From the NCBI GenBank assembly GCA_007449985.2, contig VIIQ02000714.1, forward strand, positions 1 to 64,000: a stretch of 64,000 bases of DNA. Direction: 5' to 3'. The DNA is from Desmodesmus armatus. Taxonomy: Eukaryota > Chlorophyta > Chlorophyceae > Sphaeropleales > Scenedesmaceae. Below the pieces are notes generated by a model, which saw only the letters and a program-made list of their open reading frames with translations, was not told the DNA's origin and did no database searches. This document shows positions 33,523 to 45,900 of this stretch, one piece after another. Positions within the stretch are counted from its first letter, which is position 1, and every line of letters begins with the position of its first letter. The position numbers were made by a program, and so were the translations under genes.

Positions 33523-35073
33523 GGGGCAAATCAGCCGTGCGGTTAGCCAAAGCCGTGGGGTTGCACGTGGGTTGCGCTCAATGGGGCTTTCCTTCCTCTG
33601 AACTAAGCAGGCTCTTTCTTCCGCCAAGTTTTGGAGTCCTCGACTGAGCTGCCCGCTCGACGCCCACTCTGCTGGTTGTGTGTGTCTCTATGAGGTTGTG
33701 GGAGCACGGCGTGGGATAACATCATTGAAGCTTTGTTGAATGTGGGCCCGACTGGATAGACGGACTGAGTCTCGTAATGTGGGGAAGGCTTGCTGGCGGT
33801 GAGGTCGAGCTGCGGTGACACCCTGGGTATTCAAGTAGATTTACCTTTTGGGGGGTACATTATACAGGTGGCTGTGGTCAGTGTGGCAGGGGTTGCGAGG
33901 GCAGGCGGCCGGGGTGTGGGGGCAGGTGGTGGCAAAGAACTGCAGAGGCTTGATTTTCCACACACTATCTGGGGAGTTGGCAGTTGAGTCAGGCACTGTC
34001 ATTATCAGTGGGCATGTTCAAGCCCAACATGATGTTTACAGATCGAAAGCACTGGTGGATAACGGCTGGCATGCTTTAACTGCGGGTGCAGTTCGATACG
34101 TGTCGATGCTGTCTGATTCGTGTCAGGGCTGTCGGATTGCAACAGCAGTAGTATTCTGGCCCTGGGCCGGACAATGCCCCAGCACCAATGCAGTGGCTGA
34201 AGCTGCAAGTGTGTGCTGTGCAGTTTCATGAGAAGTGGGGTGGTGCGAGGGGTCGGACGATGGAGCATGCTGGACATGCATGTCCCTCTCACCCCACACT
34301 TTGCTGCAGTAGTTCTCTCCAGAATACAGATTGCGGATGCTCTTGCTGCAGTGGTTCTCCCAGGCATCTTAACTCACTCACTCACTGATCAGAGTGTGTT
34401 CATAGCTGGCACCGTCTGGCGTGGTGCTGCCTGTGGTGTGGGGGTGCAGTCAGCATGATCAGTTTGGTTGGCGTGCGGGCTGAGGCCGTGCCTCATGTGT
34501 AGGGTTGACTGGCCGGTGGCGGTCAATAGCTGATTGATGGCGAGCACTGCAGGTAGTGTCAGGGGGTGCGGGGTTTATGTGGCGTTTTGCGTCAGCGTAG
34601 GTCACATGGGTGTTGCAAACCGCTCGGCCGGCAGTGCCCGAGGAGGTGGCAGTTGCAGGGTGGTTTGCCAGGCATCAGATAGACACTGGGCATCTGCGCA
34701 CAGTGTGTTTGGCTCTGTCTGTCGATGCAGGTGTGTTTCAGGTCTGGGGTGCCTGTTTGTTGGGACACGGCTTGGTTAGGGTGTGTGGCGTTATGAATTG
34801 GTGGTTCAGTGAAGGGGTTTTGTTCTGTGTTGATTGATGCCTGGTGTGTGCGCGTATGTTTGCTGGTTCAGCTACGCAGTTCCAATGCGTGTGTACTGCT
34901 GTACAACAGTCGCAGGCCTGTACTGCTTGTACTATTGTTTGTAGGTAGCGTCCTGTTGCGGTGTGCGGGTGCAGGTGGTACAGTACATGTGCTGGTCTGT
35001 AGGTGGTGTGTTCTCCTTCACCTTTGTGCTGTCACGCTTTTTTGGTAGTGTGGTGATTGTGGGCAAGGAGGTA

Positions 35074-35078
35074 TGTAA
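35074..35078 (+). terminator. Candidate TGTAA poly(A) signal of the CCDC6-like gene
   Basis: TGTAA in GTATGTAACGG, about 1.5 kb after the CCDC6-like stop codon and 470 bp before the N-myristoyltransferase start. I saw no nearer TGTAA, which implies a long 3'UTR. The intervening 33523-35547 is TG-rich and non-coding, and its right end should hold the promoter of the next gene. Confidence 0.35.
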
Positions 35079-35547
35079 CGGATTCTGTCAATGAAATCCA
35101 CAGTCAAGTGAGCCTGTGTGTGTCTTTTGGGAGCTCCCTGGAGGTGTAGATACCATTTTGCCTAGTGCCACCATGACGGTACCGTGCGGCACCGGTGCCA
35201 CCCTGCTCACTGCAGTCGCTGATGCGCAATGAAAAAGAAAACACTCAAAAGCGGTTGTGAGGACATGATGTCGTGACGCTAGACAGGGTTCTGGCTCGCA
35301 TCACCGTCAAGCTGCAGTGGATCCCTGCATCTTCACCTGGCTGGAGAGTCAAATAGTCAAATAGTCAGCTATGGTTGTGCGGTTGGTAAACGTGTGTTCT
35401 GATAGTTGTTACCGCATAAAGCTGTGATTAACATTTACGCAAGTGACGCTGATTCAAACAAACGCTTTGCTTGTGCTGCGATCTTTGGAGTGATCAGTGC
35501 TCTTTGACATAGAAAAGAGGAACCGCGTGCAGATCATCCCACTGTTT

Positions 35548-36552
35548 ATGAGCAACAACCTTATGTCTGGCAAAGAGGATGCCAAGGAGGATGCCTCTGA
35601 GCAGCCTTCAACCTCTTCTGCCCTCAGCACTCAGGTGCAGCAGCAGAACCAGCAGCCCAACCCCATTCAGCAGCTGATGGACATGCTGCAGATGGACAAG
35701 CCGCAGCAGAAGAAGGGGGCAAAGAAGAAGTATGCTTTCTGGGAAACTCAGCCAGTGATGCAGTTCTCAGAGAAGGGCGCGACTGTGAGTAACCCACGGG
35801 TCCTGCAGGCACGTGCCTGCACACAGGCTGTCCTGCATGAATGGGGGATCCTTTTAGCATGCCTAGTTGTGACCGCTGCAAGTTGTCCTTCAACACCCTC
35901 AGAAACCTCTGTGACACCCAATCAGCCGCTGCGTACGCACTGCCAGGCTGGTCCTGCCTACATGGCTCTGAGTGGGGTGTGCCACCAACCCTGACTCAGT
36001 ACACTATCTGCTGTGTTTGCATGCTCTCCCCGAATGCTTACAATCTCCAAAAGCAGTCTGATGACGGTCCCATTGATGCTCCCAAAACCGTGGCAGACGT
36101 GCGGCAGGACCCTTACCCATTGCCTGACAGGTGCGCATGGGGCAGCAGCAGGGCAGGTCTCAAGCTTTGACACCAGCTGGGCAAAGCCCTCCCTGAAAAG
36201 CACCATCACCTGCATGCATCCATAAAAAGTTGTGCCGAGTGACCTGCCATTTTGTTGCAGCTGTTGCCTCACTGTGTAGCAGCAGGGTGTTGGCACCTAT
36301 CGACAGTGCTGGGCTAACAGGCAGTGAAGTTAGGGAAGATTCACCCTCCTAGTAACCATGACAGGCTGATGGGGTTGTAGATCAAAGAAGGCAGCTTAGT
36401 GTGGGCTAAAGATTGTTCCTCACATTGGTGATACCTGCATCCCCGCCTGTGTGCCTGACCGCCTGACTGCCTGACTGCCTGCATTCCTCTCTGCAGCTTT
36501 GAATGGTGTGACATCAACATCAATGACCAGCGTGAATGCCAGGAGGTGAGCT

Positions 36553-36595
<43 letters not shown>

Positions 36596-39500
36596 TGCTG
36601 TACACTCACTGCAGGTGCCTTAGCAAGTCAGCCAGGCAGCTTGTTTGGCAACCTGTGTAGCTTGCAGATGCGTAATGTGTGGCAGGTGTTTGGACAGCAC
36701 AGTTCTCAGATCGTTTGGTCAGCAGTGCTCCCAGCCTTGCCGTTTCACATGCTCCCCATGTGCGGCGCCCTTGTTTTCATAGCACGGCCTGGCAACAGCT
36801 TACGAGGGGGGGGGGGGTCCAGGGACTATCATGTGCATATCACAAACACCTATCATGTGCTGGGGGATGAAACAATCGTTGTCACAACACGTAACATGCG
36901 GCAGCAGTCAGTAAATGTGGGTATATAGGTAGTATGCATGTCTTCCTGGCCCTCCTTGTGCTCCAAGCCCCTTCAAGGTGTGGGTAGTGCAATGCAATTG
37001 ACAACCACTGCATAAAATTGTACAACTTTTCTTCTGCGTTTGTGTGTCAGGTGTATGAGCTGCTGCACAAGAACTATGTAGAGGATGATGACGCCATGTT
37101 CAGGTGCGACGCCCTCCCATATTCAGGAGAAAAATTCAGCTCAGGTTCAGGTTCAGATTCAGGTTCAGTTCAGATTCAAATTCAGGTTCAGGTTCAGATT
37201 CAGGTTGAGGTTCAGTCCAGGTTCAGTCCAGGTTCAGATTCAGGTTCAGGTTCAGGTTCAGTTCAGGCTCAGGTTCAGGTTCAGGTTCAGGTTCAGTTCA
37301 GGCTCACTTCAGGCTCAGTTCATTTCAGGCTGTTGAGTTCAGGTAACGCCAGGACCCACCGAATGAGAGTGGGAACTCTGTTGCAGCTTCCCAACTCAGT
37401 GTACTGTTCTTGGTTTTTGGGGTTGACCAGGGGGGGTGGTTTTACCAGTGTACTGTTACCCACGCAGTGTACTGCCGACTACCAGCCTTGTAGCCTCTTG
37501 TCGTGCTTCACGCTTGTTCTAGGCAGGCATCAACCACACACAGCATCAAGCGTTCTGAGGACGTGTAGGGGAGCACAGCCTAGTGCATGAGGCTGACACA
37601 AGTCTGCTGGTCTGATTTGCTGACTGGCCCGGTGGGGTTGATTGGGACCATGCTGTCGACCAGCACTGCGGCCTTGTGCCCTTGAAGCAACATCCGATTT
37701 GGCGCTGTTGTGGTGTACTGTGCTGTGCTGTGCTGTGCTGTGGTGTGCTGTGTGGTGTGCTATGCTGTGCTGTGCTGTGTGCAGGTTCAACTACAGCCCT
37801 GAGTTCCTGGCATGGGCCCTGCAGCCCCCCGGGTACCGGTCCGACTGGCATGTGGGTGTGAGGGTCAAGGGCAGCGGCAAGTTGGTGGCCTTCATCAGCG
37901 GCATCCCTAGCACACTCCTGGTGAGTCGTCACAACTTGACCTGAATCAGGGCAGGCGCTTATGTTGTGTGGCCGTGACAAGTGGGGAGGCTTGATCTGTT
38001 TGCTCGTCCTTGCTGTATTTTTTTCACTTTGTCCTGTCAACTTCAAGTGCTCCTTGTCCTCTTGTCCCCTATGGGCCTGCAACTGGCACTTTTCAGGTGT
38101 TGGCAAGCATGAACGGGTCAGCCCTGAGATTGAAGTGTATGGTTACAATTTTACTCATACATCGAGGTGTCAGCGTGCTTTTTGCGTCACCCCTTTTCCT
38201 TCCTCTTTCTTTTCCAGGCCAACGGCAGCCAGGTGAAGGCAGATGAGATCATGTTCACTCACATATGATGATGTCAATGTGCGTGTTGCGTCACCCTTTC
38301 CCTCATATCTTCCCAGGCCAACGGCAGCCAGGTGAAGGCAGATGAGATCATGTTCACTCACATATGATGATGTCAATGTGCGTGTTGCGTCACCCTTTCC
38401 CTCATATCTTCCCAGGCCAACGGCAGCCAGGTGAAGGCAGATGAGATCATGTTCACTCACATATGATGATGTCAATGTGCGTGTTGCGTCACCCTTTCCC
38501 TCGTTCCTTCCCAGGCCAACGGCAGCCAGGTGAAGGCAGTTGAGATCAACTTCCTGTGTGTGCTGAAGAAGCTGCGCAGCAAACGCCTGGCACCAGTGCT
38601 CATCAAGGTGCGAGGGTTACTTTTGATGGTCGTGGGGCAGGGGTGGGGGTACATGGCCGGGGGAGTTGGCTTAGGGTTGTGCATCACAGCTGGGCACATC
38701 TTGTGGTAGGTAAAAAGGAGGGGGCCGAAGCGTGCGCGACAAACAGCCACATTGTATTGCCACTGCACTCAGCCATGTGTGCTGAAGAAGCTGCGCAGCA
38801 AGCGCCTGGCACCAGTGCTCATCAAGGTGCGAGGGTTCAGGGTAAAAGTTTGTGGTTTTGGGATGCATCCGTAATCTGTTTTAACCTCCTGAGCGGCTGT
38901 GTTGTACAATGGGTACAGTGGGTGCAGGCCAAGCAGGGAATCAAAATTCGGACTGCCAGCACCACTTCCAAACAAGTACTGCAATTGATGCGAGCAAAAT
39001 GTGGTGCCGGCTGCTGCTGTGGCTATTGTCTGTGTTTGCAGGAGATTACCCGGCGTGTGAACCTTCAAGATATCTGGCAGGCTGCCTACACTGCTGGAGT
39101 AGTGCTGCCAAAGCCAGTGGCACAGTGCAGGTGTGCAATAATTGGAGCTTGCGAGGGGTCGGGACACTGTCTGTGTTTGTGGTTGTTGGTGCATCATGAT
39201 CTGTGGGCATGTGGCGTGCAGGGATGCCCCGTTGTGTTTTAGCACCCCGGAGGGGAACTCACACCAGCATGCAGGGACACCCTGCGACTCTGTCTAGTGT
39301 GATCTGAGTGGGTACGCGATCAAATGCCCATCCAAGTGCTGCATGTAATCACCTGTCAGAGGTGCGCTGCAGACAAAACGCAGCCCTGCAGACCCAAGAA
39401 AGCTGCGAGAAGAGGGTTGTGCTGGTGCAGCAATGCTGCCATGGCATCTGGTTGAGTCCGTTAGTGTGATTGTGTGATGTGCCGTGCTGTGCTGTGCTGC

Positions 39501-41869
39501 GCTGTCGTGTGTTGCAGGTACTGGCACCGCAGCCTCAATCCAAAAAAGCTGATTGACATTGGCTTCAGCGCACTCGCGGTGAGCACGGCCCCATGAGCAC
39601 CCCTTGTTGTTTCCCAAAGACAACATAACATGTGTTAAAAAACGTGTATCTGGGGTTACCCCGGGGGGGGGGGGGGCGGACGTCCACCGGCTGGCTACAT
39701 ACACAGCAAGCCGACGAACCCAAGGGCCTTGTGCACCTACTTGTGGGTCTGAAGATGTCGTCCTGTCCTTTGGCAGCCACAGAGGGGGAAGTGTAGACTG
39801 TATGTCAGCACATTCTGCCACACTGCTTGGACAGCAGAGTTCACTAAGGCATCAGCATAGCTGGCTCATGCAGCAATATTGTGATGCTCCCAAATGTGAG
39901 AACTACACTCAGTCGGCCCCCCTCTTGATGGATCGCTTGCCTACGCACCCACGTGCCCACCCAACCATCCACCCACCCACCCACCCACCCACCCACCCAC
40001 CCACCCACCCACCCACCCACCCACCCACCCACTGGGTGGCACTGCTGCCTGCCTTGCACGATGATGCCCTTACAGCCCCGCATGACCATTTTCCATCGCT
40101 TGCTCACCCACTCATTCACTCACGCACTCACTCACGCACTCACTCACTCACTCCCCCGCTCACTCAATCACTCACTCACTCACCCACCCGCTCACTCAAT
40201 CACTCACTCACTCACTCACTTACTCACTCACCCACCTGCCCTCACAGCCCCGCATGACCATGGCCCGCACGATACGGCTCTACAAGCTGCCCCCTTACTT
40301 ACATTGGTGCACCAACCCACCCACCCACCCTGCTGCCTGCCTTGCACGATGCTGCCTTTACAGCCCCGCATGACAATGGCTCGCACCGTACGGCTCTACA
40401 ACCTGCCCTCGCTCGCTCGCTCACTTACTCATTCGCACGCTCACTTACTCATTCGTACGCTCACTTACCCATCTGCCCTCACAGCCCCGCATGACCATGG
40501 CCCGGACCATACGGCTCTACAAGCTGCCCTCTGAGCCGGCCACCAAGGGCCTGCGGCCAATGACGGCAGCCGACGTGCCTGCAGTGACGCAGCTGTTGAA
40601 CGGCTACCTGTCAAAATTCAAACTCACTCAGCACTTCAGCCAAGAAGAGGTGGCGCACTGGTGAGCAGGGAGTAATTTGAAATCGTGATAGAATCGTCAA
40701 CAGCGGTTGTCGAGGGTGAGGTACTCTAAAGAGTTGGCAAACTGGGGAGGTGTGGAGGCCCTATGTTGCTAGTGTAGTGCTGAAACAATTGCGTTGCATG
40801 CATGACCGGTCCGAGGATACACGGGTAATGCTCGTTGGATGGCAATACATGCATGCCCAAAATCAAGGATGTGCATGGTGACCAAGCATTGTGTCATTTG
40901 AAGAACCTCTGCAGATTGACTGCAGCGGCTGTTTAACTGACACAATGCTTGGTCACCACTCACCAGTTTCGCTGGGCAATACCTGCATGCCATATTCTCA
41001 TCGTGACAAGGATGTGTGTAGTTGCCCACCATCCTCTATGTGAACAGCCTTTGCAGAGGTGGACGGGAGTTTTGCAGTACATGTTGATTCGTACTAGGGG
41101 GTACTGCCGTGCAGTTGCAAAGCTGCGCATCCCACATTTGAGCCGCATTCTTTGCCGTTGTCGTTTACGCAGGCTAACACCACAGCCAATGGTGGTGGAC
41201 ACCTACGTGGTGGAGCAGCCGCAGCAGCAGCAGGGCGCTGGCAGCAGCAGCAGTAGCAGCAGCAGCAGCAGTGGTGGGCAGCTGGTCAGCATGTTCAGCT
41301 TCTACACGCTGCCCTCCTCTGTCATCAAGCACCCAGAGCACAACGAGCTGCGGGCGGCATACATGTTCTACACAGGTGGGCGAGGGGCACATGGTGTGGT
41401 ACTAGACTACTATCAAACCTGCTGCTGCTGCCGCTGCTGCTGCACTTTCTGTGTCGCAGCCTCTGGGTCCTACCCGCTACCTCAGCTCATGCAGACCCGC
41501 TGAGGATCCTGAGTCACTCTTAGGGCTATGAGTGCACTCAGACATGTCCACAATCCTCACTTTCGTTTTTCTCTTACCCACCAACCGCTGTGTCTCAACT
41601 GCCATCACGCCACTGCTGCTGCTGCTGCTGCTGCTGCCCTTGCAGTCCCTGGGCCCACCCCCCTGACGCAGCTGATGCAGGATGCGCTGGTCGTGGCTCA
41701 CTCTAAGGGCTACGATGTGTTCAATGCCCTAGACCTCATGGAGAACCTGAGCTTCCTGAAAGATCTGAAGTACGGCATTGGGGACGGCTCGCTGCAGTAC
41801 TATCTGTACAACTGGCGCATGGGCAATGCGCCGCTGCAGACGAACGAGGTTGGGCTGATATTGCTGTAA
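35548..41869 (+). CDS. NMT1: Glycylpeptide N-tetradecanoyltransferase (N-myristoyltransferase)
   Basis: Transfers myristate from myristoyl-CoA to the N-terminal glycine of cytosolic proteins. Eleven exons: 35548-35784, 36057-36130, 36497-36545, 37051-37103, 37785-37920, 38515-38607, 39042-39130, 39518-39578, 40485-40660, 41173-41375 and 41646-41869; every junction is in phase. Landmarks in order: [70 protein letters not shown], the acyl-CoA-binding [61 protein letters not shown], the C-terminal lobe, and the terminal NEVGLILL whose carboxylate is catalytic in this family. Exon 10 carries a Gln then Ser insertion not usual in the family. ATG 35548 is the first in frame; a second lies at 35563. 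Introns 5, 6 and 8 hold duplicated exon pieces (separate entries). Confidence 0.96.
36551..36594. repeat. CAG trinucleotide run in NMT intron 3
   Basis: About fourteen CAG triplets starting only six bases after the GTGAGC donor of exon 3. Intronic, so not translated if the donor is used. Confidence 0.85.
37137..37345. repeat. TTCAGG hexamer minisatellite in NMT intron 4
   Basis: About 200 bp of GGTTCA/GGCTCA/GATTCA hexamers, roughly 33 imperfect copies, beginning 33 bp after the exon 4 donor. It resembles but does not match plant-type telomere repeats. Confidence 0.85.
38218..38514 (+). repeat. Three 99-bp repeats copying the start of NMT exon 6
   Basis: Units begin at 38218, 38317 and 38416; the real exon begins at 38515, so the spacing is exactly 99 bp each time. 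Each unit reproduces the pyrimidine tract, the CAG acceptor and the first 27 or so bases of exon 6 (GCCAACGGCAGCCAGGTGAA, then GGCAG), then diverges to ATGAGATCATG and an in-frame TGA about 48 bases in. Each is a credible decoy acceptor leading to a premature stop. Confidence 0.85.
38773..38826 (+). other. Duplicated 54-nt second half of NMT exon 6 (possible extra exon)
   Basis: In intron 6, CTCAG then CCATGTGTGCTGAAG leads into a copy of the exon 6 end ([17 protein letters not shown]) followed by the same donor GTGCGAGGGTT. It differs from the real exon by one silent change (AAG CGC against AAA CGC). It has an AG before it, a GT after it, and a length of 54 nt, so inclusion would add 18 residues in frame. 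It may be unused. Confidence 0.6.
39970..40032. repeat. CCCA tetranucleotide run in NMT intron 8
   Basis: About sixteen ACCC units, followed further on by CACT/CTCA runs (40100-40230) and more ACCC units at 40314-40330. A G-run precedes it at about 39663-39676. Confidence 0.85.
40076..40413 (+). repeat. Three partial copies of the start of NMT exon 9
   Basis: Copies begin at 40076, 40248 and 40364; the real exon begins at 40485. Each follows a TACAG or CACAG acceptor. The first keeps about 15 bases (CCCCGCATGACCATT); the second and third keep about 45 bases, through CGGCTCTACAA(G/C)CTGCCC, before running into CACT- or CTCG-type simple repeats. The first and third share the upstream text CTGCCTGCCTTGCACGATG; the second and the real exon share CACCTGCCCTCACAG or a close variant. 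Confidence 0.85.
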
Positions 41870-42115
41870 TGGTTTGAGCGGGGGTCGAGTTCTGTGTGAA
41901 ATACAGTGCTGTACGATACAGGGGGTGTCATGCACATGTTTTGCTGAAGTTTGGTTGGGAGCCATCGCAGGCCAAGCATTCCCTGTGAGCGAGGTTGGGA
42001 TTCATGATTCTGCAGTGTGTCTGAGTAATGTACACTCAAAGTGCTGTCCAGCACTTGTGCTATCAATCCAAATACGTCTCGCCCAACTTGGAGCCGTCAA
42101 GATCCAAAGCTATCT

Positions 42116-42120
42116 TGTAA
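42116..42120 (+). terminator. TGTAA poly(A) signal of NMT
   Basis: TGTAA in TATCTTGTAACTCG, about 250 bp after the NMT stop codon. The remaining 42121-42961 before the next start codon shows no gene and should contain its promoter. Confidence 0.5.
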
Positions 42121-42961
42121 CTCGACCACCGACCCCTAGAAAGAGGCCACACCCAAGCTGTCTATCCAAAACTGGTTCACATCGCAGCAGGACAGAACAC
42201 CAAACAAACACTGTGTGCATCCTGAGGATGCAACTCGAATTGTTAGCCACACGCAGCTGCTGCTCATGGAGGGGCTCAGGGTGAATGGGTGCCCCATTCT
42301 GGAAGGGTAGAGCAGGGGCGGAGGTTTAAATGAAAGTGGGGTGGGGGGAGGTATACATCACCTCAAACGCTGCATTTTGGTACAAACGGGTTGGTGCAAA
42401 CTATGCCATCGGTCCTGTTGCTGGTGAGGTTGCCTGGCATGTGTTCTGAGGAGAGTCTTTAGAGCCAGCCTGGCACTACAGTATGGGAGTAAGGGTTGGA
42501 TGCTGCTAGCGATAGTTGAGAGGCATGCAATCAGTGATCAAATCCTTGGGGAGTGCAGAGTGTGGCAGGGGTTCAGCACCCTCAGCTGGAAACTTCCATG
42601 GAAACCTGCAGATCTTGCTGAGCTCACATGCATGTCTTGCCCTGCCCAGCAACTGCCCAGCAACCTCTTGCAGGAAAGCAGTCAGCAATGCACTATCAAA
42701 GTATGCTTCAGTATCAGGATACGGCCAACCCTGCCTTGTCACACCTCAAGACCCTGCAGGTCAGGAGGGCGGGTATAGGAAGAATGGAAGAGAGCAAAGC
42801 CCTGTGCCTACCCGCTGTCATTTCCAGATCGTGTGTTCCTTCCTATCTATCGCCTGGACTCGCGCGCTCGAGCAGTCTCCAAGTGCAGGGAGCAGCAGGG
42901 AACCAGCACAGAGAACCCGGCCCACCCCCAGCTTATGCTGTGAAGCAAACCAGTTCTTTTG

Positions 42962-45900
42962 ATGGCGAAAGCAAAGCAGAAGGCCGCTCTTAGCCAGGAG
43001 GCTTCCGCTGCTGCTGCTGGCGACGATAGCCTGTTGGGTCCTGTTGCTCTGTGCCTAGCGAAGCGTCTGCGTGCCTGCCGCAAGAAACTGCGCAAGATCG
43101 AGGATGTGGAGGCAGCTGTCTCAGCCGGCAAGGAGATCAACGAGGAACAGCGCTCGCTGCTCTCCGAGGGCAGGAAGGCAGGCCTGATCGCAGTGATAGA
43201 CGAGCTGGAGAAGCTGTCTGCGCCTGTCAAGGAGGCTCTGTCCGAGGTATGCACCTGTATGATACTTCCACGGCACCTGAGGTGCCTGAGGTGCCTGCAG
43301 CACATGCATTCCACACAGGCTGTCTGCAGGGCCCACTCACCAGCCCGCTGCTGCCAAATATCTGCCTGCATCTGTACAAGCCATCACAGCTCCTGATCCT
43401 TGCGTATGCTTTTTCGTGCTGTTGTGTTAACCTCACTGCAGGAGGTGAAGAACGTGAAGCAGTCGGGCTATGATGCAGCTAAGGCTGAGTTCCAGAAGCA
43501 GGAGGAGGCACGCATGGCTCGGGAGGCAAAGGAGGCTGAGGAGAAGGCAGCAGCTGCTGCAGCCGCTGCAGCAGAGGCAGAGGAGGAGGCCAAGCGCAAG
43601 GAGCTCGAGGCAGTGCAGGAGAAGCACGATAAGGCCATCGTGACAGACCCTGAGGAGCCTAAGGTGGACCCCCAGGCTGAGCTGACCAACACACTCACGA
43701 AGGTCCTCAACTTCCTGTACTTCTCTCAGGTGTGTCATGATGTGCTGTCCTGTGCTAGTCAGGTGTGTCGTGGTGTGCTGTGTTGTGCTGTGCTGTGCTA
43801 GTCAGGTGTGTCGTGGTGTGCTGTGTTGTGCTGTGCCATGAAGGCAGGGGTCCTCCTCTTGCGGCAGTGTGTGTTGTGCTTTGCTATGAAGGAATAGGTA
43901 CTCCTAGCACAGCAGCGCTGCAGGCAAGCATCAGTTGGCGACCCACTTGACAGTGGGCAGGGTGCCGTAGTTGGTGCACCCAGTCCCGACACCAGCAGCC
44001 CGCCACCAACAGCAGCATCCAGCTTTCGTCAGCAGAGGCAGTTGCGTACTCCCGCCTTATGCAGCGCTGCCACCATAGCTGCACTGCAGATCAGTAGGAA
44101 TGCGGAACTGCGATGAGTTGTGATGTCTGATGATTATTTGACAAGTGAACCACGCGTATCTTCCGTGAATGTTCATGCTGAGCCGCACCTGCCTGTGTGC
44201 TGACCGCTGTCATTGTCCTGTGCAGCTGTTTGACCAGGAGAAGGGCATGATGAGCCACTGGGAGCGCCTGGCATGCCTGCAGTCGAACCCTGAGGTGGGC
44301 ATAAAGTGTATCAGTGTACAAATGACATGGCAACAGTACATCAGAGCATTTCAAAGTGGCAGTTCATGTTAACGGTACTGGGTGGGACAGGCTGCACCAG
44401 AGCAGGCACTCACCAAGGTTTCCTACACGTAGAAGAACGTACCTGGTTTGTTCTGGGAAAGGGAGCCACTCTCACAGCAAAGCAGATGCATCACCCCCAA
44501 AGCTTTACTTGGCATCAGCTCCTGTTGTCGGTGCTTTTGTTGGTGCTGCAGTGAAACACAACGCCTTGTCATTGCGTGTCTTGCCACCCAGCTGACCTAC
44601 TGTGTGTGTATCGGCTTCAATGCTGGTGCCTGCTGCCTGCTGTTGTGTGTCATGCTGCCCCACAGCCCAAGGTGTCTGACCAGGACCTGATCTACCTGGC
44701 CTCTGCTGGGCGGCTGCTGGTGGCCAAGCCCTACAGCAAGCGACTCACTCACCAGCAGGCTCTGGAGGGCTGCGTGGCAGCAGCACAGGTGGGTGGGGTG
44801 TTGGTGGGGATTGTCGTAGTTGTAGTGCAGGGGCATGGGTGGGGGTTAACACAGGGAGAGTGTAAGACACTTGAAGGAAGACAGACGTCACACGGCCGAA
44901 GAGGGTCATACATCTTATGCAATCAAAGCACGGGTGCGAAGCAGCATGAACATTAGACCGTGCATAGCTTACCATATAAGGAGATCGTTCACCTGATGAT
45001 GTGTGTGGCAGCAGCACAGGTTGGCAGCAGGGCTGCAGGAGGGAGGGCAGGGGTGTGTTGACACGTTGCTTGCACCTAACGAATACAAGGCAGCGGTCGT
45101 GGCAACCAGTCAGGTTTGTATGGTGACAGTTGCGCTTTTGTGCGCGCGCAAGTGTACGTGTGTGTTGCAAGAAAGGGTGCTTGTGTAGTGTGTGGGGTGT
45201 AAATACAGCCAGTGTGTCTCAAAAGCTGCAGAGTTGAGCCAGTGGATTCTGGAAGGGGTGTGGGACATCACATACCCCTCTCTGGGCTCACAGCAGGTAT
45301 TGTCATTGCTTATGCCATGTGGGTGACTCTGGACTGAATCTTGTGCATTGTGCACAGATGTGCGTAGTAGCATTCGTCGACATCCTTGTGGAAGTACTGT
45401 GGGTATGAAGCTGACATCGTCTCTGTTGTGTGTGCTGCCTTGTCTGCTTCTGTGCTGTCTGCTGTGTGTCTCCCCGCAGCTGTTTGTGTCTGGAGATGAC
45501 AGTGCAGAGTTCCCTGAGCTCCCCGGGTACACAAGTACGTTCACAGCTGCAGTACATATTATAGCACATAGCAGCAGGACGTCTGCGATACAGCTACAGC
45601 ACAGCAGCAGGACAGCTGCGATATCGTAGTACGGTACAGCTGCAGTACATTTGCGGTACATCTGCAGAGCTGCAAACAGTTGCTTTTAGCGGCTGCCTGC
45701 GACAATCCCACTATGGTTTTGCATCGCAACTGCTGCATGATGCTGAAAGCTGTTGACTTTGAAGTTGGTGAGATTTCGAAAATCAACAGCTCTCAGCACC
45801 ATGCAGCAGTCGAAACGCACAACAGTGGTAGTATTGTCGCAGCAGCACCATCTGACTACCTGCAAGTGCAGCGTGCTTAGTGCTGGAAACTCTTCACTCC

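Noticed and set aside
38218..38514. 99-bp direct repeats considered as a CRISPR-like array or satellite
   Set aside because: No alternation of repeats and unique spacers, eukaryotic context, and the unit clearly copies the following exon boundary.
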